NCBI GenBank assembly: GCA_947365965.1
Contig: CANAZG010000002.1
Location: 1-64,000 of the forward strand
DNA from: an uncultured Clostridia bacterium
Lineage (GTDB): Bacteria; Bacillota; Clostridia; Oscillospirales; Oscillospiraceae
Direction of reading: 5' to 3'
Length of the DNA stretch: 64,000 bases
The first letter of the stretch is position 1. Each line of letters opens with the position of its first letter. A program made the position numbers and the translations under genes. A model generated the notes under the pieces. The model did no database searches, was not told the origin of the DNA, and worked only from the letters and a program-made list of their open reading frames with translations. Positions 58,639 to 64,000 of this stretch are shown here, one piece after another.

Positions 58639-59378
58639 CTCTCGTCCTCCTTGTCTGTTTTTGGGGGGATCAGGCCGCCGGTGAGCTCCATCACCGCCGC
58701 TCCCCCCAACAGGATCCCCGCCGCCGTGGGCACCCAGCTCACGCTCCCCGGTACGCTCCGCCGGCCCGGGGGCGGCTCCTCCAGGGCCTGGCACCAGACC
58801 GGCTCCTCGGGGCTGTACACCACCTTCAGATGCCTGATCCCCCGCCGCCCCAGCTCCCGGCGCATCACCCGGGCCAGGGGACAGCCCCGGGTCTTGGACA
58901 GGTCCGTCACCTCCAGCAGGGAGGGGTCCAGCTTGTTCCCCGTGCCCAGGGCGGAGAGGATGGGGATGCTCCGCGCCTGGGCCTGACAGATGAGATCCAC
59001 CTTGCAGGACACCAGATCAATGCAGTCCACCACGCAGTCGTAGCTGCCCCAGAACCGCTCCCGGTCCGCGGCGGCGTAGGTCCCCACCAGGGGGTGGACC
59101 CGGCAGTCCGGGTTGATGTCCCGGGCCCGCTCCGCCATAACCTCCGCCTTGGGCCGGCCCGCTGTGGAGGACAGGGCCCCCAGCTGGCGGTTGATGTTGC
59201 TCAGGCTGTACACATCCCGGTCAATGAGGGTCAGCTCCCCCACCCCGGACCGGGCCAGCACCTCGGCGGCGCAGCTGCCCACGCCCCCCAGCCCCACCAC
59301 GCACACGTGGGCCCCGGCCAGCCGGTCCATGGCCGCAGAGCCCAGCAGCATCTCGCTGCGCAAAAATCGTTCGTTCAT
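58635..59378 (-). CDS. tcdA: tRNA threonylcarbamoyladenosine dehydratase
   Basis: 247 residues of the ThiF/E1-like fold. The nucleotide loop is VVGLGGVGSCAAEVLARSGVG, with DRDVYSLSNINRQ and the adenylation Asp in DCIDLVSCKVDL. TcdA makes cyclic t6A37 from t6A in tRNAs reading ANN codons. I chose the ATG at 59378 with AAGGTG upstream. It lies just after a dispersed repeat and is coupled to the acetyltransferase. Confidence 0.92.
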   Translation of the reverse strand: MNERFLRSEMLLGSAAMDRLAGAHVCVVGLGGVGSCAAEVLARSGVGELTLIDRDVYSLSNINRQLGALSSTAGRPKAEVMAERARDINPDCRVHPLVGTYAAADRERFWGSYDCVVDCIDLVSCKVDLICQAQARSIPILSALGTGNKLDPSLLEVTDLSKTRGCPLARVMRRELGRRGIRHLKVVYSPEEPVWCQALEEPPPGRRSVPGSVSWVPTAAGILLGGAAVMELTGGLIPPKTDKEDER

Positions 59379-59399
59379 GAATGCACCTTGTTTAGTAGT

Positions 59400-59445
59400 C
59401 ATTCTTTTCTTTTATAAAAGAAAAGAATCAAAAGAAAATTTTAGA
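59400..59445 (-). repeat. dispersed A/T-rich palindromic repeat, copy 10
   Basis: Stem ATTCTTTTCTTTT / AAAAGAAAAGAAT (59400-59428), then CAAAAGAAAATTTTAGAA. It lies between the PPIase and tcdA genes. Confidence 0.75.
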
Positions 59446-59473
59446 ACCCTGGCCCTGGTAGTGCCGGCAGAAA

Positions 59474-59501
59474 AGCCGGTCCCGGCGTACCGGGACCGGC
59501 T
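59474..59501 (-). terminator. terminator after the PPIase gene
   Basis: AGCCGGTCCCGG (59474-59485), CGTA, CCGGGACCGGCT (59490-59501); TTTTCTG follows on the minus strand. Confidence 0.82.
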
Positions 59502-59514
59502 GGCTGCACAGCAA

Positions 59515-61041
59515 TTATCCGATCTGGTTCATGCCCTTCTCGTCCATCTGGGCAGTGACGCTGTCCCGGACGCTGTTCTGCCAATCAGCCGCGTCCCGGG
59601 TAATCATATCGTTCTCACAGGCGTAGTGCCAGTACTGGGTGTCGCCGTAGCCCACAAAGTACATGACGTGGGCCCTGGGGGTCCCGGTGGATGCGTCGTA
59701 GACAATGCCCGTGTCCCCGCTCTGGCGGCCGGGCTCATAGCACCAGTCCTGGAAGGAGGCCACCATGGTGTTCTTGGCCACGTTCTCGTACAGACCGCCG
59801 TTGGTGTTGCTGCCGGGGTCCTTGGAGTTCTGGTTGGCCAGGGAGGCGAAGCCGTCCTCCGTGCCGTCCCAGCTGTCCAGGATCTCCTGGGCCTTAGCCC
59901 GCAGCTGCTCCTCCGTGGCCTCCTCGCCCTCGCCCAGGTTCAGGCTCTCGGCGGTCACCAGAATGTGGCGCACGCTGTAGTCCAGGGCCTCGTCCCGCTG
60001 GCGGCTGTTGAAGACCGCCACATAGTAGCTGCTGCCGCTGGTGTTCTCCAGCACTGCGGCGTCGCCGGCGCGGCGGGCGCTGTCGTAGAACCACTCGCCG
60101 TACACGGCCCCGGAGGCGGAGATGGAGGTGGAGTAGGACGCGCCGTTGCGCTCCGCCAGGCTCTCCAGATCCTCGCCCTCCTGATAGGCGGCCAGGATGG
60201 CGTCGGCGGTCTCCTTGGCCGCGGCCAGGGCGGCGGCCTTCTCCTCGTCGGTGGCCTCAATGGCGTTGCCGTCGGCGTCGGTCTTGGCCTCCGGCAGGCC
60301 GGAGACGGTGACATAAGCGCCGTCAATGAGATCGTAGGTGTTCTTGTTTTCCTCGTAGTAGGCGGTGATCTCGTCCTCACTGTAGACAAAGTTCTCGTCC
60401 GCGTACTGGTTGGCGTACTTGGTGGCCAGGAGCATGTCCTTGGCGCAGGACTCGTAGATGGAGGAGGTCATGGTGGCCCCGTAGACGGCGTTGAGGTACT
60501 GCTTATAGGAGTAGCCGTTCTGGGCGGCGGAGGCCTTCATGGAGCTGATAGAGGCGTCCAGGGAGGCCTGATCCTCCTCGTCCAGGGTAAGACCCGCCTG
60601 ATTGGCCGCAGCTACGGCGGCGTGGACGAAGCGCATGGTGTCCACAGCCTGCTCCTTGAAGTAGTCGTCCCAGGTCTGGTCCTCGGTGTAGCTCTGGCTC
60701 TTCAGGGATACGTTGGTGTTCAGCATGCCCAGGGCGGCGTAGATAGAGCCCATTTCGCTGTTGAGGAAGTTCTGGTAGGACTGCCAGTAGTAGTAGGAGG
60801 TCTCCGGCACGGTGTAGCTCTCCCCGTCGATGGTGACGGCGGTCTGGCGGCGCTGGATGACGCCGGAGTTGTACACCACCAGAGCGATGGCCACCACCAC
60901 GAAGACGACGGCGATGGTGCCGTAGAGGATGTTGGATTTTCTTTCAGCAGCCCTCTGCTCCGCCGCGCGGGCGGCCTTGGGGTCCACCACGCCGCTGGAC
61001 AGCAGCTCCTGACGCTTTTTCTTTTCTCTGGATGCGCTCAT
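59515..61041 (-). CDS. membrane-anchored peptidyl-prolyl isomerase (PpiC/SurA-like)
   Basis: 508 residues. A short basic cytoplasmic N-terminus, one membrane helix (about 38-58), a helical chaperone region with SurA-like features, and a C-terminal PpiC rotamase (SVRHILVTAESLN, FASLANQNSKDPGSNTNGGLYEN). It folds exported proteins outside the membrane. I start at the ATG at 61041 with GGAAGG upstream; the ATG at 61128 has no ribosome site. A consensus-like promoter lies at 61144-61172. Confidence 0.87.
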   Translation of the reverse strand: MSASREKKKRQELLSSGVVDPKAARAAEQRAAERKSNILYGTIAVVFVVVAIALVVYNSGVIQRRQTAVTIDGESYTVPETSYYYWQSYQNFLNSEMGSIYAALGMLNTNVSLKSQSYTEDQTWDDYFKEQAVDTMRFVHAAVAAANQAGLTLDEEDQASLDASISSMKASAAQNGYSYKQYLNAVYGATMTSSIYESCAKDMLLATKYANQYADENFVYSEDEITAYYEENKNTYDLIDGAYVTVSGLPEAKTDADGNAIEATDEEKAAALAAAKETADAILAAYQEGEDLESLAERNGASYSTSISASGAVYGEWFYDSARRAGDAAVLENTSGSSYYVAVFNSRQRDEALDYSVRHILVTAESLNLGEGEEATEEQLRAKAQEILDSWDGTEDGFASLANQNSKDPGSNTNGGLYENVAKNTMVASFQDWCYEPGRQSGDTGIVYDASTGTPRAHVMYFVGYGDTQYWHYACENDMITRDAADWQNSVRDSVTAQMDEKGMNQIG

Positions 61042-61143
61042 TTCTTGTTCATTCCTTCCAAAATTTTCTGCCCTCCCCGCCGGGCTGGGACGGCGATAGC
61101 TTTTGTTGTACGCTGGGGTCTCATTCACGGCTCAACGAACACT

Positions 61144-61172
61144 AGTATACTCGATTGCGCCCTATTTCGCAA
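61144..61172 (-). promoter_or_regulatory. promoter for the PPIase gene
   Basis: On the minus strand: TTGCGA (61167-61172), 17-base spacer, TATACT (61144-61149). Confidence 0.65.
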
Positions 61173-61229
61173 GTAAAAGTTGCATCGCGGCTGTAAAATA
61201 TTTATGAATGCCCGGCAAAGGGCGGAGGA

Positions 61230-61257
61230 GGGCCCGGCGGAGGTGTCCGCCGGGCCC
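61230..61257 (-). terminator. terminator after the aldo/keto reductase gene
   Basis: GGGCCCGGCGG (61230-61240) pairs with CCGCCGGGCCC (61247-61257), just downstream of the reductase stop. Confidence 0.7.
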
Positions 61258-61271
61258 GAATTGCCGGAAAA

Positions 61272-62396
61272 TTATCCCTCGTACGTATTTTTTACCCGCT
61301 CCAGCCAGTTGGTGATCTCCAGGTGCTGGGGGCACTGCTGCTCGCACTGGCGGCAGCTGACGCAGCCCGAGGCCCGGCCCCGGCCCTCGGTGAGGGCCCG
61401 GTATTTCTCCCGGTCCGCCGGGCGGCCCTGGCGCATGGAGAGCTGGTCCTCATTGTAGAGAGAGAAGAGCTCGGGAATGGGGATCTGCCGGGGGCAGCCG
61501 TCGGCGCAGTAGCCGCAGGCGGTGCAGGCGATGACGGGGGCGGCGCTGATGATCTCCGCCGCCCGGGCCAGGGCCGCCAGCTCCTCCGCCGTCAGGGGCT
61601 CCGGCGCGGCCATGATGCGCGTATTCTCCTCCAGCTGGGCCATGTCCGACATGCCGCTGAGGACCATGTCCACCCCCTCCAGGCCCGCGGCAAAGCGGAG
61701 GGCCCAGGCGGCTGGGGTCCAGTCGGGGTGGAGTCCCGCCAGCAGCTCCGCCGCCTCCTGGGGCAGACGGGCCAGCCTGCCCCCCTTCACCGGCTCCATC
61801 ACCACCACGGGCTTGCCGTGGCGGCGGGCGGTCTCGTAGCACTTGCGGGACTGGACCCGCTCGTCCTCCCAGTCCAGATAGTTGATCTGGAGCTGGACAA
61901 ACTCCGCCTCCGGGTGCTCCGTCAGCACCCGGTCCAGCACCTCCGCCGTGTCGTGGAAGGAGAAGCCCAGGCGCCGGATTTTCCCCTCCGCCTTCATCCG
62001 GGAGAGGAAGGCGAAGGTGTCCAGGCGCTTGGCGGTCTCGTAGTTGGCCGCGTCCACGCAGTGGAGGAGGTAGTTGTCAAAGAAGTCCACGCCGCACTTC
62101 TCCAGCTGCTCCTGGAAGAGCTTCTCCTGGTCTGCGGCGGTATCTGCGGGCTTGAACCGGAACAGGGGCATCTTGTCCGCCAGGATGAAGGCGCTCCGGT
62201 CATGGCGGCGGACCACCGCCTCCCGGACCGCGTGCTCACTCTCCCCGCCGTGGTAGCCGTAGGCGGTGTCAAAATAGGTGAAGCCCTGGGCCAGAATGGC
62301 GTCCGCCATGGCGCTCACCAGCGATACGTCGATCTGGCTGGTCTGCTTGGGGTCCAGCAGGGGCAGGCGCATCATGCCAAAACCAAGCTTGTGCAT
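61272..62396 (-). CDS. aldo/keto reductase with C-terminal 4Fe-4S domain
   Basis: 374 residues. The AKR barrel starts HKLGFGMMRLPL, with catalytic FDTAYGYHGGE (Asp, Tyr), a Lys in LADKMP and His in YLLHCVD. The C-terminal 90 residues hold two Cys clusters, CTACGYCADGCP and CVSCRQCEQQCP, for 4Fe-4S centres. Such enzymes in anaerobes couple ferredoxin or NAD(P)H to carbonyl reduction; substrate unknown. The ATG at 62396 is preceded by GAGGAGGAAA. It has its own promoter. Confidence 0.9.
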   Translation of the reverse strand: MHKLGFGMMRLPLLDPKQTSQIDVSLVSAMADAILAQGFTYFDTAYGYHGGESEHAVREAVVRRHDRSAFILADKMPLFRFKPADTAADQEKLFQEQLEKCGVDFFDNYLLHCVDAANYETAKRLDTFAFLSRMKAEGKIRRLGFSFHDTAEVLDRVLTEHPEAEFVQLQINYLDWEDERVQSRKCYETARRHGKPVVVMEPVKGGRLARLPQEAAELLAGLHPDWTPAAWALRFAAGLEGVDMVLSGMSDMAQLEENTRIMAAPEPLTAEELAALARAAEIISAAPVIACTACGYCADGCPRQIPIPELFSLYNEDQLSMRQGRPADREKYRALTEGRGRASGCVSCRQCEQQCPQHLEITNWLERVKNTYEG

Positions 62397-62448
62397 TATC
62401 GTTTCCTCCTCGTTCTCCCCGGGCCGGACCCGGGCGTTTACTGCGCTT

Positions 62449-62477
62449 ATCATACAGGATATCCGGCAGTTTTGCAA
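62449..62477 (-). promoter_or_regulatory. promoter for the aldo/keto reductase gene
   Basis: On the minus strand: TTGCAA (62472-62477), 17-base spacer, TATGAT (62449-62454). Confidence 0.6.
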
Positions 62478-62625
62478 GGAAATCATGGAGATCTATTTTA
62501 TGAGGGGGATCCTGGGGGCGGGGGGAGGCGGCAGGCTCTGCCGATATCCCGCCGCGCGGAGAGAGAAAATCCCTACAGGCGGGGTGATCTTTTCACCACT
62601 TCAGAGGATCTCCGGAAAGCGGGAA

Positions 62626-62649
62626 GGGAGCGGCCCGCTGGCCGCTCCC
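62626..62649 (-). terminator. hairpin at the end of yesL
   Basis: GGGAGCGGCC (62626-62635) pairs with GGCCGCTCCC (62640-62649), overlapping the yesL stop codon by one base; the T-run is weak. Confidence 0.55.
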
Positions 62650-63287
62650 TATATCGTCTCGTCGTGGTTTTCTTCCGCCGGCCGGGGGACATACCTCTGG
62701 AAAGCCCGCTCCAGGAAGAAGGAGGAGAGCAGGGCCGTCACCGCCGGCATGAACAGGGCCGGCCACCAGTTGGGGATGCAAAAGGCCGCCGTCTCCGCCG
62801 TCAGAAGCGTCACCACCACCGTGGAGGGCAGATGGCGCACCGCCAGCTGGAGGGCGGTTGCAAACAGGTCCCGCACCCCGAAGGTGAATCGGCCCAGCAG
62901 GGGAAACAGCCAGCACAGCACGCCCGCCGGCAGGAGCAGGGCCGTGTAGTAGGCCCCGAAGAGCACGCCGGCGGCACTGGTGGAGGCGGCGTTGGCCCGC
63001 ATCAGGGCGTATCCGCCGGCCAGCAGGGCCCCCGCCAGAAGGCAGATCAGGGTGGCCGCGCAGCCCACCCGCAGGTTCTCCCGCAGGGAGAGAAAATAGT
63101 ACTTGAAGGCCCCGGACTCCCGGCCCCGGACGCACTTGACCACCGTATAGTAGAGTGCCGCCGTGGCCGGACCGATGGTCACCACAGGCAGGCACAGGAA
63201 AAGCCACAGGATGGACAGGCCGCACACGTCCACCAGGGTGCTCAACGCCGCCCATATCCCCCGCTCGGGGTTAAAAAATCCGCCCAT
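62649..63287 (-). CDS. YesL family (DUF624) membrane protein
   Basis: 212 residues, five to six membrane helices. The DUF624 pattern starts with GGFFNPERGIW, then LSILWLFLCLPVVTIGPATAALYYTV and a loop with ESGAFKYYFLSLREN. YesL-type proteins commonly stand next to sugar regulators or transporters; function unknown. Its ATG directly follows the TAA of the RpiR-type regulator gene, with AAGGTG as ribosome site, so both are translated together. Confidence 0.87.
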   Translation of the reverse strand: MGGFFNPERGIWAALSTLVDVCGLSILWLFLCLPVVTIGPATAALYYTVVKCVRGRESGAFKYYFLSLRENLRVGCAATLICLLAGALLAGGYALMRANAASTSAAGVLFGAYYTALLLPAGVLCWLFPLLGRFTFGVRDLFATALQLAVRHLPSTVVVTLLTAETAAFCIPNWWPALFMPAVTALLSSFFLERAFQRYVPRPAEENHDETI

Positions 63288-64000
63288 TTACAGCACCTTC
63301 TTGGCCAGGGCCTTGCCCACAGACTGGCGGCACTGCTCCGCCCCCTCGGGGTCCCGGCGGGAGAACTCGGTGAGCAGCACGTCCACCACGTAGAGCTGAG
63401 CCACCAGGGCGGCGGTGGAGCCGAAGCGCAGGGGCTGCTCGTTGGGCCCGCACAGCAGGAGGGCGTCGGCGTAGGCGCTGGCCGGGGAGTTGAGGAAACG
63501 GGTGACCAGGATGAGCCGCGCGCCCCGGCGGCGGATGATCTCCGCCGCCTCCAGCACCTCGTGGGTGGCGCCGGAGTAGGAGAAGTAGAGGACCACGTCC
63601 TCCGGCGAGAGGGTGGAGAGGGCCACGGTCTGGAGGTGGGCGTCCTGGATGGTCTTAAACTTGGGGGAGGTGGTGGAGAACTGGGCCCAGGCGGCCAGGG
63701 ACACCACGGAGTGGTTCCCCTGCCCCAGACACAGCACCTGCCGGGCGGCCAGCAGCAGGTCCACGGCCTGGGTCACCGCAGGCTCGGCCAGCATGTGGTA
63801 GGCTTTGCCCAGGGTGTCCTGGGCGGAGCGGAGGACCTTGCTCATCACCGCGCTGGTGGAGTCGTCGGGGAGGACCTCCCCGGCGGCGCGCTGCTCCATG
63901 TCCGGGGCGGCCAGCAGGGAGGCCCGGGCCAGCTCCAGCTTGAAGTCGTTGAACCCTGCCAGCTTCAGCTTGCGGCAGAAGACGGAGATCGTGGACACCG
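63288..64000 (-). CDS. MurR/RpiR family regulator (5' end cut by window edge)
   Basis: About 237 visible residues. It opens inside the RpiR helix-turn-helix (VSTISVFCRKLKLAGFNDFKLELA), followed by a SIS sugar-phosphate isomerase-like domain (QVLCLGQGNHSVVS, FSYSGATHEVLEAAEIIRRRGARLILVT). These regulators sense a phosphosugar. The start is beyond base 64000. It is directly joined to yesL. The sugar cannot be inferred here. Confidence 0.9.
   Translation of the reverse strand, partial: VSTISVFCRKLKLAGFNDFKLELARASLLAAPDMEQRAAGEVLPDDSTSAVMSKVLRSAQDTLGKAYHMLAEPAVTQAVDLLLAARQVLCLGQGNHSVVSLAAWAQFSTTSPKFKTIQDAHLQTVALSTLSPEDVVLYFSYSGATHEVLEAAEIIRRRGARLILVTRFLNSPASAYADALLLCGPNEQPLRFGSTAALVAQLYVVDVLLTEFSRRDPEGAEQCRQSVGKALAKKVL

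Overview
This window is chromosomal DNA from a high-GC, anaerobic, spore-forming member of the Clostridia. It looks like an Oscillospiraceae of the Flavonifractor / Intestinimonas / Lawsonibacter / Oscillibacter type. The evidence is core Firmicutes gene order, sporulation-type genes (yqfC-yqfD and a YlbJ-like protein), a SCIFF ranthipeptide with its radical-SAM maturase, selenium-associated YedE/TusA/DUF3343 genes, and many GC-rich codons with long antisense shadow frames. The genus is inferred from gene content and composition; no 16S gene is present.

Layout. 1-3236 (minus) holds a truncated glycerophosphodiesterase, an alpha/beta hydrolase, a flavin-fold protein and a cysteine-desulfurase-like enzyme. 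Divergent from the last is a selenium/sulfur operon (3562-5147: YedE, TusA-like, DUF3343). 5311-13911 (minus) is a housekeeping run, in transcription order gdpP, an orphan gene, rplI, dnaB, tilS, DUF1648, hpt, ftsH. 14151-22285 (plus) runs zapA, U32 peptidase, dut, maf, mreC, mreD, mrdA, interrupted between mreD and mrdA by a small regulator islet. 22526-31201 holds a lone XRE regulator, a GH13 amylase, a kinase, a clostripain-like protease, tRNA-Ser(GGA), an HD protein, a phosphatase-acetyltransferase fusion and a YlbJ-like protein. 31277-34515 (minus) is a GntR-ABC transporter-TraX-lipoprotein operon under a near-consensus promoter with a perfect inverted-repeat operator. 34783-45535 (plus) is yqfC-yqfD-phoH-ybeY-era-yqzL-recO-mutS2 with acetyltransferases and hydrolases inserted where Bacilli carry pgpH, dgkA and cdd. 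45592-48600 (plus) is Uma2, YitT, LUD protein and a lipoprotein. 48726-51656 (minus) is the SCIFF peptide, its maturase and a translationally coupled decarboxylase-like PLP enzyme. 51867-56880 (plus) is miaB, a second regulator islet, and a large TetM/EF-G-like GTPase fused to a YacP/Rae1-type NYN nuclease domain. 57163-64000 (minus) is DegV, an acetyltransferase, TcdA, a membrane PPIase, an Fe-S aldo/keto reductase, YesL and a truncated RpiR regulator.

The most interesting items are four. First, the translational GTPase-NYN nuclease fusion, a candidate for mRNA cleavage on the ribosome. Second, the SCIFF peptide has Gly where I recall a conserved Thr being the crosslink acceptor. Third, an A/T-rich palindromic repeat family occurs in at least ten intergenic sites and in places supplies the ribosome binding site of the next gene. 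Fourth, there are two similar islets in which an XRE regulator faces a short helical protein transcribed from a near-consensus promoter. No CRISPR array, integrase, transposase or rRNA gene was seen.
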